Origin: Odiellus spinosus | Taxonomy: Eukaryota > Arthropoda > Arachnida > Opiliones > Phalangiidae | Reading direction: 5' to 3' | Length of the DNA: 64,000 bases | Assembly (NCBI GenBank): GCA_963920705.1 | Contig: OY987227.1 | Span: 930,001 to 994,000 of the forward strand | Shown here: one piece after another, positions 24,943-37,630 of the stretch | Position numbering within the stretch: position 1 is the first letter of the stretch | Layout of the letters: every line of letters begins with the position of its first letter | Notes under the pieces: model-generated | The model's input: the letters and a program-made list of their open reading frames with translations, nothing else | Told to the model about the DNA's origin: nothing | The model's database searches: none | Position numbers and translations under genes: made by a program

Positions 24943-26525
24943 ATTGAAAATAAATCTTCAATTGGAAATAACTCTTCAATTGAAAATAACTCTTCAATTG
25001 AAAATAACTCTTCAATTGAAAATAACTCTTCAATTGAAAAAAAACTCTTCAATTGAAAATAACTCTTCAATTGAAAATAACTCTTCAATTGAAAATAACT
25101 CTTCAATTGAAAATAACTCTTAAATTGAAAATAACTCTTCTATTGAAAATAACTTTACCATTATAAAACTTTTCAATGTAAAATAAGTCTTCAATTGAAA
25201 ATAAGTCTTCAATTGAAAATAACTCTTCAATTGAAAATAACTCTTCAATTGAAAATAACTCTTCAATTGAAAATAACTCTTCAATTGAAAATAACTCTTC
25301 AATTGAAAATAACTCTTCAATTGAAAATAACTCTTCAATTGAAAATAACTCTTCAATTGAAAATAACTCTTCAATTGAAAATAACCCTTCAATTGAAAAT
25401 AACTCTTCAATTGAAAATAACTCTTCAATTGAAAATAACTCTTCAATTGAAAATAACTCTTAAATTGAAAATAACTCTTGAATTGAAAATAACTCTTGAA
25501 TTGAAAATAACTCTTCAATTGAAAATAACTCTTCAATTGAAAATAACTCTTCAATTGAAAATAACTCTTCAATTGAAAATAACTCTTCAATTGAAAATAA
25601 CTCTTCAATTGAAAATAACTCTTCAATTGAAAATAACTCTTCAATTGAAAATAACTCTTCAATTGAAAATAACTCTTCAATTGAAAATAACTCTTCAATT
25701 GAAAATAACTCTTCAATTGAAAATAACTCTTCAATTGAAAATAACTCTTCAATTGAAAATAACTCTTCAATTGAAAATAACTCTTCAATTGAAAATAACT
25801 CTTCAATTGAAAATAACTCTTCAATTGAAAATAACTCTTCAATTGAAAATAACTCTTCAATTGAAAATAACTCTTCAATTGAAAATAACTCTTCAATTGA
25901 AAATAACTCTTCAATTGAAAATAACTCTTCAATTGAAAATAACTCTTCAATTGAAAATAACTCTTCAATTGAAAATAACTCTTCAATTGAAAATAACTCT
26001 TCAATTGAAAATAACTCTTCAATTGAAAATAACTCTTCAATTGAAAATAACTCTTCAATTGAAAATAACTCTTCAATTGAAAATAACTCTTCAATTGAAA
26101 ATAACTCTTCAATTGAAAATAACTCTTCAATTGAAAATAACTCTTCAATTGAAAATAACTCTTCAATTGAAAATAACTCTTCAATTGAAAATAACTCTTC
26201 AATTGAAAATAACTCTTCAATTGAAAATAACTCTTCAATTGATAATAACTCTTCAATTGAAAATAACTCTTCAATTGAAAATAACTCTTCAATTGAAAAT
26301 AACTCTTCAATTGAAAATTACTCTTCAATTGAAAATAACTCTTCAATTGAAAATAACTCTTCTATTGAAAATAACTCTTCAATTGAAAATAACTCTTCAA
26401 TTGAAAATAACTCTTCAATTGAAAATAACTCTTCAATTGAAAATAACTCTTCAATTGAAAATAACTCTTCAATTGAGAATAACTCTTAAATTGAAAATAA
26501 CTCTTCTATTGAAAATAACTTTACC
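24943..26525 (+). repeat. B/C hybrid transition zone
   Basis: Variants of both neighbours occur. The AAATCTTCA-ATTGG pair of region C is at 24943-24978. A 19-mer with eight A's starts at 25033. A mutated G spacer (ATTATAAAAC, then ATGTAAAAT) is at 25160. CTTAA, then two CTTGA monomers of region C type, lie around 25447-25499, followed by 41 perfect monomers (25500-26237). An ATTGATAAT variant, otherwise of region A, follows at 26238. The zone ends with a B-type CTTTACC monomer. Confidence 0.85.
25500..26237 (+). repeat. Perfect array, 41 canonical monomers
   Basis: 738 bp of identical monomers between a CTTGA variant and an ATTGATAAT variant. Confidence 0.86.
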
Positions 26526-26543
26526 ATTGTAAATAACTCTTCA
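26526..26543 (+). repeat. Chimeric spacer at the B/C boundary
   Basis: The monomer reads ATTGTAAATAACTCTTCA. It begins like a G spacer (ATTGTAAA, preceded by CTTTACC) and ends as a canonical 18-mer, so the 2-bp deletion of G is gone. It marks the recombination point where region B gives way to region C; no further G or C spacer occurs for 14.8 kb. Confidence 0.87.
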
Positions 26544-29500
26544 ATTGAAAATAACTCTTCAATTGAAAATAACTCTTCAATTGAAAATAACTCTTGAATT
26601 GAAAATAACTCTTCAATTGAAAATAACTCTTGAATTGAAAATAGCTCTTATATTGAAAATGACTCTTAAATTGAAAATAACTCTTCTATTGAAAATAACT
26701 CTTCAATTGAAAATAACTCTTCAATTGAAAATAACTCTTCAATTGAAAATAACTCTTCAATTGAAAATAACTCTTCAATTGAAAATAACTCTTCAATTGA
26801 AAATAACTCTTCAATTGAAAATAACTCTTCAATTGAAAATAACCTTTCAATATAAAATAACTCTTCAATTGAAAATAACTCTTCAATTGAAAATAACTCT
26901 TCAATTGAAAATAACTCTTCAATTGAAAATAACTCTTCAATTGAAAATAACTCTTCAATTGAAAATAACTCTTCAATTGAAAATAACTCTTCAATTGAAA
27001 ATAACTCTTCAATTGAAAATAACTCTTCAATTGAAAATAACTCTTCAATTGAAAATAACTCTTCAATTGAAAATAACTCTTCAATTGAAAATAACTCTTC
27101 AATTGAAAATAACCCTTCAATTGAAAATAACCCTTCAATTGAAAATAACTCTTCAATTGAAAATAACTCTTCAATTGAAAATAACTCTTCAATTGAAAAT
27201 AACTCTTCAATTGAAAATAACTCTTCAATTGAAAATAACTCTTCAATTGAAAATAACTCTTCAATTGAAAATAACTCTTCAATTGAAAATAACTCTTCAA
27301 TTGAAAATAACTCTTCAATTGAAAATAACCCTTCAATTGAAAATAACTCTTCAATTGAAAATAACCCTTCAATTGAAAATAACTCTTCAATTGAAAATAA
27401 CTCTTCAATAGAAAATAACTCTTCAATTGAAAATAAATCTTCAATTGGAAATAACTCTTCAATTGAAAATAACTCTTCAATTGAAAATAACTCTTCAATT
27501 GAAAATAACTCTTCAATTGAAAATAACTCTTCAATTGAAAATAACTCTTCAATTGAAAATAACTCTTCAATTGAAAATAACTCTTCAATTGAAAATAACT
27601 CTTCAATTGAAAATAAATCTTCAATTGGAAATAACTCTTCAATTGAAAATAACTCTTCAATTGAAAATAACTCTTGAATTGAAAATAACTCTTCAATTGA
27701 AAATAACTCTTGAATTGAAAATAGCTCTTATATTGAAAATGACTCTTAAATTGAAAATAACTCTTCTATTGAAAATAACTCTTCAATTGAAAATAACTCT
27801 TCAATTGAAAATAACTCTTCAATTGAAAATAACTCTTCAATTGAAAATAACTCTTCAATTGAAAATAACTCTTCAATTGAAAATAACTCTTCAATTGAAA
27901 ATAACGTTTCAATATAAAATAACTCTTCAATTGAAAATAACTCTTCAATTGAAAATAACTCTTCAATTGAAAATAACTCTTCAATTGAAAATAACTCTTC
28001 AATTGAAAATAACTCTTCAATTGAAAATAACTCTTCAATTGAAAATAACTCTTCAATTGAAAATAACTCTTCAATTGAAAATAACTCTTCAATTGAAAAT
28101 AACTCTTCAATTGAAAATAACTCTTCAATTGAAAATAACTCTTCAATTGAAAATAACTCTTCAATTGAAAATAACTCTTCAATTGAAAATAACTCTTCAA
28201 TTGAAAATAAATCTTCAATTGGAAATAACTCTTCAATTGAAAATAACTCTTCAATTGAAAATAACTCTTGAATTGAAAATAACTCTTCAATTGAAAATAA
28301 CTCTTGAATTGAAAATAGCTCTTATATTGAAAATGACTCTTAAATTGAAAATAACTCTTCTATTGAAAATAACTCTTCAATTGAAAATAACTCTTCAATT
28401 GAAAATAACTCTTCAATTGAAAATAACTCTTCAATTGAAAATAACTCTTCAATTGAAAATAACTCTTCAATTGAAAATAACTCTTCAATTGAAAATAACG
28501 TTTCAATATAAAATAACTCTTCAATTGAAAATAACTCTTCAATTGAAAATAACTCTTCAATTGAAAATAACTCTTCAATTGAAAATAACTCTTCAATTGA
28601 AAATAACTCTTCAATTGAAAATAACTCTTCAATTGAAAATAACTCTTCAATTGAAAATAACTCTTCAATTGAAAATAACTCTTCAATTGAAAATAACTCT
28701 TCAATTGAAAATAACTCTTCAATTGAAAATAACTCTTCAATTGAAAATAACTCTTCAATTGAAAATAACTCTTCAATTGAAAATAACTCTTCAATTGAAA
28801 ATAACCCTTCAATTGAAAATAACTCTTCAATTGAAAATAACTCTTCAATTGAAAATAACTCTTCAATTGAAAATAACTCTTCAATTGAAAATAACTCTTC
28901 AATTGAAAATAACTCTTCAATTGAAAATAACTCTTCAATTGAAAATAACTCTTCAATTGAAAATAACTCTTCAATTGAAAATAACTCTTCAATTGAAAAT
29001 AACCCTTCAATTGAAAATAACTCTTCAATTGAAAATAACCCTTCAATTGAAAATAACTCTTCAATTGAAAATAACTCTTCAATAGAAAATAACTCTTCAA
29101 TTGAAAATAAATCTTCAATTGGAAATAACTCTTCAATTGAAAATAACTCTTCAATTGAAAATAACTCTTCAATTGAAAATAACTCTTCAATTGAAAATAA
29201 CTCTTCAATTGAAAATAACTCTTCAATTGAAAATAACTCTTCAATTGAAAATAACTCTTCAATTGAAAATAACTCTTCAATTGAAAATAAATCTTCAATT
29301 GGAAATAACTCTTCAATTGAAAATAACTCTTCAATTGAAAATAACTCTTGAATTGAAAATAACTCTTCAATTGAAAATAACTCTTGAATTGAAAATAACT
29401 CTTCAATTGAAAATAACTCTTGAATTGAAAATAGCTCTTATATTGAAAATGACTCTTAAATTGAAAATAACTCTTCAATTGAAAATAACTCTTCAATTGA

Positions 29501-30269
29501 AAATAACTCTTCAATTGAAAATAACTCTTCAATTGAAAATAACTCTTCAATTGAAAATAACTCTTCAATTGAAAATAACTCTTCAATTGAAAATAACCCT
29601 TCAATTGAAAATAACTCTTCAATTGAAAATAACTCTTCAATTGAAAATAACTCTTCAATTGAAAATAACTCTTCAATTGAAAATAACTCTTCAATTGAAA
29701 ATAACTCTTCAATTGAAAATAACTCTTCAATTGAAAATAACTCTTCAATTGAAAATAACTCTTCAATTGAAAATAACTCTTCAATTGAAAATAACCCTTC
29801 AATTGAAAATAACTCTTCAATTGAAAATAACCCTTCAATTGAAAATAACTCTTCAATTGAAAATAACCCTTCAATTGAAAATAACTCTTCAATTGAAAAT
29901 AACTCTTCAATAGAAAATAACTCTTCAATTGAAAATAAATCTTCAATTGGAAATAACTCTTCAATTGAAAATAACTCTTCAATTGAAAATAACTCTTCAA
30001 TTGAAAATAACCCTTCAATTGAAAATAACTCTTCAATTGAAAATAACCCTTCAATTGAAAATAACTCTTCAATTGAAAATAACTCTTCAATAGAAAATAA
30101 CTCTTCAATTGAAAATAAATCTTCAATTGGAAATAACTCTTCAATTGAAAATAACTCTTCAATTGAAAATAACTCTTCAATTGAAAATAACTCTTCAATT
30201 GAAAATAACTCTTCAATTGAAAATAACTCTTCAATTGAAAATAACTCTTGAATTGAAAATAACTCTTAT
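26526..30269 (+). repeat. Region C, early part: AGCTCTTAT subtype
   Basis: M4 here is preceded by ATTGAAAATAGCTCTTAT (26652, 27732, 28326, 29442). A monomer pair with AACGTTTCA then ATATAAAATAAC follows M4 by 162 bp at 27894 and 28488, a 594-bp (33-monomer) tandem duplication. The related pair at 26832 has AACCTTTCA and lies one monomer farther from its M4. Groups of CCCTTCA and CAATAG variants recur near 27400, 29080, 29910 and 30090. CAATAG puts a TAG stop in the LKITLQ frame. Confidence 0.86.
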
Positions 30270-33200
30270 ATTGAAAATGACTCTTAAATTGAAAATAACT
30301 CTTCTATTGAAAATAACTCTTCAATTGAAAATAACTCTGCAATTGAAAATAACTCTTCAATTGAAAATAACTCTTCAATTGAAAATAACTCTTCAATTGA
30401 AAATAACTCTTCAATTGAAAATAACTCTTCAATTGAAAATAACTCTTCAATTGAAAATAACTCTTCAATTGAAAATAACTCTTCAATTGAAAATAACTCT
30501 TCAATTGAAAATAAATCTTCAATTGGAAATAACTCTTCAATTGAAAATAACTCTTCAATTGAAAATAACTCTTGAATTGAAAATAACTCTTCAATTGAAA
30601 ATAACTCTTGAATTGAAAATAACTCTTGAATTGAAAATAACTCTTGAATTGAAAATAACTCTTGAATTGAAAATAACTCATATATTGAAAATGACTCTTA
30701 AATTGAAAATAACTCTTCTATTGAAAATAACTCTTCAATTGAAAATAACTCTTCAATTGAAAATAACTCTTCAATTGAAAATAACTCTTCAATAGAAAAT
30801 AACTCTTCAATTGAAAATAACTCTTCAATTGGAAATAACTCTTCAATTGAAAATAACCCTTCAATTGAAAATAACTCTTCAATTGAAAATAACCCTTCAA
30901 TTGAAAATAACTCTTCAATTGAAAATAACTCTTCAATAGAAAATAACTCTTCAATTGAAAATAAATCTTCAATTGGAAATAACTCTTCAATTGAAAATAA
31001 CTCTTCAATTGAAAATAACTCTTCAATTGAAAATAACTCTTCAATTGGAAATAACTCTTCAATTGAAAATAACTCTTCAATTGAAAATAACTCTTCAATT
31101 GAAAATAACTCTTCAATTGAAAATAACTCTTCAATTGAAAATAACTCTTCAATTGAAAATAACTCTTCAATTGAAAATAACTCTTCAATTGAAAATAACT
31201 CTTCAATTGAAAATAACTCTTCAATTGAAAATAACTCTTCAATTGAAAATAACTCTTCAATTGAAAATAACTCTTCAATTGAAAATAACTCTTCAATTGA
31301 AAATAAATCTTCAATTGGAAATAACTCTTCAATTGAAAATAACTCTTCAATTGAAAATAACTCTTCAATTGAAAATAACTCTTCAATTGAAAATAACTCT
31401 TCAATTGAAAATAACTCTTCAATTGAAAATAACTCTTCAATTGAAAATAACTCTTCAATTGAAAATAAATCTTCAATTGGAAATAACTCTTCAATTGAAA
31501 ATAACTCTTCAATTGAAAATAACTCTTCAATTGAAAATAACTCTTGAATTGAAAATAACTCTTCAATTGAAAATAACTCTTGAATTGAAAATAGCTCTTA
31601 TATTGAAAATGACTCTTAAATTGAAAATAACTCTTCTATTGAAAATAACTCTTCAATTGAAAATAACTCTTCAATTGAAAATAACTCTTCAATTAAAAAT
31701 AACTCTTCAATTGAAAATAACTCTTCAATTGAAAATAACTCTTCAATTGAAAATAACTCTTCAATTGAAAATAACCCTTCAATTGAAAATAACTCTTCAA
31801 TTGAAAATAACTCTTCAATTGAAAATAACTCTTCAATTGAAAATATCTCTTCAATTGAAAATAACTCTTCAATTGAAAATAACTCTTCAATTGAAAATAA
31901 CTCTTCAATTGAAAATAACTCTTCAATTGAAAATAACTCTTCAATTGAAAATAACCCTTCAATTGAAAATAACTCTTCAATTGAAAATAACCCTTCAATT
32001 GAAAATAACTCTTCAATTGAAAATAACTCTTCAATAGAAAATAACTCTTCAATTGAAAATAAATCTTCAATTGGAAATAACTCTTCAATTGAAAATAACT
32101 CTTCAATTGAAAATAACTCTTCAATTGAAAATAACTCTTCAATTGAAAATAACTCTTCAATTGAAAATAACTCTTCAATTGAAAATAACCCTTCAATTGA
32201 AAATAACTCTTCAATTGAAAATAACCCTTCAATTGAAAATAACTCTTCAATTGAAAATAACTCTTCAATAGAAAATAACTCTTCAATTGAAAATAAATCT
32301 TCAATTGGAAATAACTCTTCAATTGAAAATAACTCTTCAATTGAAAATAACTCTTCAATTGAAAATAACTCTTCAATTGAAAATAACTCTTCAATTGAAA
32401 ATAACTCTTCAATTGAAAATAACTCTTCAATTGAAAATAACTCTTGAATTGAAAATAACTCTTATATTGAAAATGACTCTTAAATTGAAAATAACTCTTC
32501 TATTGAAAATAACTCATATATTGAAAATGACTCTTAAATTGAAAATAACTCTTCTATTGAAAATAACTCTTCAATTGAAAATAACTCTTCAATTGAAAAT
32601 AACTCTTCAATTGAAAATAACTCTTCAATTGAAAATAACTCTTCAATTGAAAATAACTCTTCAATTGAAAATAACTCTTCAATTGAAAATAACTCTTCAA
32701 TTGAAAATAACTCTTCAATTGAAAATAACTCTTCAATTGAAAATAACTCTTCAATTGAAAATAACTCTTCAATTGAAAATAACTCTTCAATTGAAAATAA
32801 CTCTTCAATTGAAAATAACTCTTCAATTGAAAATAACTCTTCAATTGAAAATAAATCTTCAATTGGAAATAACTCTTCAATTGAAAATAACTCTTCAATT
32901 GAAAATAACTCTTCAATAGAAAATAACTCTTCAATTGAAAATAAATCTTCAATTGGAAATAACTCTTCAATTGAAAATAACTCATCAATTGAAAATAACT
33001 CTTCAATTGAAAATAACTCTTCAATTGAAAATAACTCTTGAATTGAAAATAACTCTTATATTGAAAATGACTCTTAAATTGAAAATAACTCTTCTATTGA
33101 AAATAACTCTTCAATTGAAAATAACTCTGCAATTGAAAATAACTCTTCAATTGAAAATAACCCTTCAATTAAAAATAACTCTTCTATTGAAAATAACTCT

Positions 33201-34985
33201 TCAATTGAAAATAACTCTTCAATTGAAAATAACTCTTCAATTGAAAATAACTCTTCAATTGAAAATAACTCTTCAATTGAAAATAACTCTTCAATTGAAA
33301 ATAACTCTTCAATTGAAAATAACTCTTCAATTGAAAATAACTCTTCAATTGAAAATAACTCTTCAATTGAAAATAACTCTTCAATTGAAAATAACTCTTC
33401 AATTGAAAATAACTCTTCAATTGAAAATAAATCTTCAATTGGAAATAACTCTTCAATTGAAAATAACTCTTCAATTGAAAATAACTCTTCAATTGAAAAT
33501 AACTCTTCAATTGAAAATAACTCTTGAATTGAAAATAACGCTTGAATTGAAAATAACTCTTGAATTGAAAATAACTCTTGAATTGAAAATAACTCTTGAA
33601 TTGAAAATAACTCATATATTGAAAATGACTCTTAAATTGAAAATAACTTTTCTATTGAAAATAACTCTTCAATTGAAAATAACTCTTCAATTGAAAATAA
33701 CTCTTCAATTGAAAATAACTCTTCAATTGAAAATAACTCTTCAATTGAAAATAACTCTTCAATTGAAAATAACTCTTCAATTGAAAATAACTCTTCAATT
33801 GAAAATAACTCTTCAATTGAAAATAACTCTTCAATTGAAAATAACTCTTCAATTGAAAATAACTCTTCAATTGAAAATAACTCTTCAAATGAAAATAACT
33901 CTTCTATTGAAAATAACTCTTCAATTGAAAATAACTCTTCAATTGAAAATAACTCTTCAATTGAAAATAACTCTTCAATTGAAAATAACTCTTCAATTGA
34001 AAATAACTCTTCAATTGAAAATAACTCTTCAATTGAAAATAACTCTTCAATTGAAAATAACTCTTCAATTGAAAATAACTCTTCAATTGAAAATAACTCT
34101 TCAATTGAAAATAACTCTTCAATTGAAAATAACTCTTCAATTGAAAATAACTCTTCAATTGAAAATAACTCTTCAATTGAAAATAACTCTTCAATTGAAA
34201 ATAAATCTTCAATTGAAAATAAATCTTCAATTGGAAATAACTCTTCAATTGAAAATAACTCTTCAATTGAAAATAACTCTTCAATTGAAAATAACTCTTC
34301 AATTGAAAATAACTCTTGAATTGAAAATAACTCTTGAATTGAAAATAACTCTTGAATTGAAAATAACTCTTGAATTGAAAATAACTCTTGAATTGAAAAT
34401 AACTCATATATTGAAAATGACTCTTAAATTGAAAATAACTCTTCTATTGAAAATAACTCTTCAATTGAAAATAACTCTTCAATTGAAAATAACTCTTCAA
34501 TTGAAAATAACTCTTCAATTGAAAATAACTCTTCAATTGAAAATAACTCTTCAATTGAAAATAACTCTTCAATTGAAAATAACTCTTCAATTGAAAATAA
34601 CTCTTCAATTGAAAATAACTCTTCAATTGAAAATAACTCTTCAATTGAAAATAACTCTTCAATTGAAAATAACTCTTCAATTGAAAATAACTCTTCAATT
34701 GAAAATAACTCTTCAATTGAAAATAACTCTTGAATTGAAAATAACTCTTGAATTGAAAATAACTCTTCAATTGAAAATAACTCTTCAATTGAAAATAAAT
34801 CTTCAATTGGAAATAACTCTTCAATTGAAAATAACTCTTCAATTGAAAATAACTCTTCAATTGAAAATAACTCTTCAATTGAAAATAACTCTTGAATTGA
34901 AAATAACTCTTGAATTGAAAATAACTCTTGAATTGAAAATAGCTCTTGAATTGAAAATAACTCTTGAATTGAAAATAACTCATAT
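30270..34985 (+). repeat. Region C, middle part: rise of the CTTGA-run/CATAT subtype
   Basis: From 30684 on, M4 is often preceded by a run of four or five CTTGA monomers and one ending CATAT (30684, 33618, 34410; 34986 follows). A single CATAT without the run occurs at 32520, only three monomers after the previous M4. An undeleted ATTAAAAAT monomer lies 90 bp after the M4 at 31602 (31692); it is relevant to the 17-mer lineage described later. Confidence 0.86.
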
Positions 34986-36676
34986 ATTGAAAATGACTCT
35001 TAAATTGAAAATAACTCTTCTATTGAAAATAACTCTTCAATTGAAAATAACTCTGCAATTGAAAATAACTCTTCAATTGAAAATAACTCTTCAATTGAAA
35101 ATAACTCTTCAATTGAAAATAACTCTTCAATTGAAAATAACTCTTCAATTGAAAATAACTCTTCAATTGGAAATAACTCTTCAATTGAAAATAACTCTTC
35201 AATTGAAAATAACTCTTCAATTGAAAATAACTCTTCAATTGAAAATAACTCTTCAATTGAAAATAACTCTTCAATTGAAAATAACTCTTCAATTGAAAAT
35301 AACTCTTCAATTGAAAATAACTCTTCAATTGAAAATAACTCTTCAATTGAAAATAACTCTTCAATTGAAAATAACTCTTCAATTGAAAATAACTCTTCAA
35401 TTGAAAATAACTCTTCAATTGAAAATAACTCTTCAATTGAAAATAAATCTTCAATTGGAAATAACTCTTCAATTGAAAATAACTCTTCAATTGAAAATAA
35501 CTCTTCAATTGAAAATAACTCTTCAATTGAAAATAACTCTTGAATTGAAAATAACTCTTGAATTGAAAATAACTCTTGAATTGAAAATAACTCTTGAATT
35601 GAAAATAACTCATATATTGAAAATGACTCTTAAATTGAAAATAACTCTTCTATTGAAAATAACTCTTCAATTGAAAATAACTCTTCAATTGAAAATAACT
35701 CTTCAATTGAAAATAACTCTTCAATTGAAAATAACTCTTCAATTGAAAATAACTCTTCAATTGAAATTAACTCTTCAATTGAAAATAACTCTTGAATTGA
35801 AAATAACTCTTGAATAGAAAATAACTCTTGAATTGAAAATAACTCTTCAATTGAAAATAACTCTTCAATTGAAAATAACTCTTCAATTGAAAATAACTCT
35901 TCAATTGGAAATAAATCTTCAATTGGAAATAACTCTTCAATTGAAAATAACTCTTCAATTGAAAATAACTCTTCAATTGAAAATAACTCTTCAATTGAAA
36001 ATAACTCTTCAATTGAAAATGACTCTTAAATTGAAAATAACTCTTCTATTGAAAATAACTCTTCAATTGAAAATAACTCTTCAATTGAAAATAACTCTTC
36101 AATTGGAAATAAATCTTCAATTGGAAATAACTCTTCAATTGAAAATAACTCTTCAATTGAAAATAACTCTTCAATTGAAAATAACTCTTCAATTGAAAAT
36201 GACTCTTATATTGAAAATGACTCTTAAATTGAAAATAACTCTTCTATTGAAAATAACTCTTCAATTGAAAATAACTCTTCAATTGAAAATAACTCTTCAA
36301 TTGAAAATAACTCTTCAATTGAAAATAACTCTTCAATTGAAAATAACTCTTCAATTGAAAATAACTCTTCAATTGAAAATAACTCTTCAATTGAAATAAC
36401 TCTTCAATTGAAAATAACCCTTCAATTGAAAATAACTCTTCAATTGAAAATAACCCTTCAATTGAAAATAACTCTTCAATTGAAAATAACTCTTCAATTG
36501 AAAATAACTCTTCAATTGAAAATAAATCTTCAATTGGAAATAACTCTTCAATTGAAAATAACTCTTCAATTGAAAATAACTCTTCAATTGAAAATAACTC
36601 TTCAATTGAAAATAACTCTTGAATTGAAAATAACTCTTCAATTGAAAATAACTCTTGAATTGAAAATAACTCATAT
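34986..36676 (+). repeat. Region C duplicated block, copy 1
   Basis: M4 distances 630, 396, 198 and 467. Diagnostic variants: CTCTGCAATTG near 35050, a lone ATTGG at 35166, ATTGAAATTAAC at 35760, and a 17-mer ATTGAAATAACTCTTCA at 36390 followed by alternating CCCTTCA and canonical monomers. Confidence 0.89.
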
Positions 36677-37630
36677 ATTGAAAATGACTCTTAAATTGAA
36701 AATAACTCTTCTATTGAAAATAACTCTTCAATTGAAAATAACTCTTCAATTGAAAATAACTCTTCAATTGAAAATAACTCTTCAATTGAAAATAACTCTT
36801 CAATTGAAAATAACTCTTCAATTGAAAATAACTCTTCAATTGAAAATAACTCTTCAATTGAAAATAACTCTTCAATTGAAAATAACTCTTCAATTGAAAA
36901 TAACTCTTCAATTGAAAATAACTCTTGAATTGAAAATAACTCTTCAATTGAAAATAACTCTTCAATTGAAAATAACTCTTCAATTGAAAATAAATCTTCA
37001 ATTGGAAATAACTCTTGAATTGAAAATAACTCTTGAATTGAAAATAACTCTTGAATTGAAAATAACTCTTGAATTGAAAATAACTCATATATTGAAAATG
37101 ACTCTTAAATTGAAAATAACTCTTCTATTGAAAATAACTCTTCAATTGAAAATAACTCTTCAATTGAAAATAACTCTTCAATTGAAAATAACTCTTCAAT
37201 TGAAAATAACTCTTCAATTGAAAATAACTCTTCAATTGAAAATAACTCTTCAATTGAAAATAACTCTTCAATTGAAAATAACTCTTCAATTGAAAATAAC
37301 TCTTCAATTGAAAATAACTCTTCAATTGAAAATAACTCTTCAATTGAAAATAACTCTTGAATTGAAAATAACTCTTGAATTGAAAATAACTCTTCAATTG
37401 AAAATAACTCTTCAATTGAAAATAACTCTTCAATTGAAAATAAATCTTCAATTGGAAATAACTCTTCAATTGAAAATAACTCTTCAATTGAAAATAACTC
37501 TTCAATTGAAAATAACTCTTCAATTGAAAATAACTCTTGAATTGAAAATAACTCTTGAATTGAAAATAACTCTTGAATTGAAAATAACTCTTGAATTGAA
37601 AATAACTCTTGAATTGAAAATAACTCATAT
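36677..37630 (+). repeat. Segment between the duplicated blocks of region C
   Basis: M4 at 36677 and 37091, each after CATAT; the next is 540 bp later at 37631. It contains CTTGA runs of four (before 37091) and five (before 37631), and isolated CTTGA monomers in the preceding array. Confidence 0.85.

Noticed and set aside
26832-26867. AACCTTTCA plus ATATAAAATAAC pair as an intact G spacer in region C
   Set aside because: It resembles the end of G, but both monomers are 18 bp and lack ATTGTAAAAC, so it is at most a relic or parallel variant.
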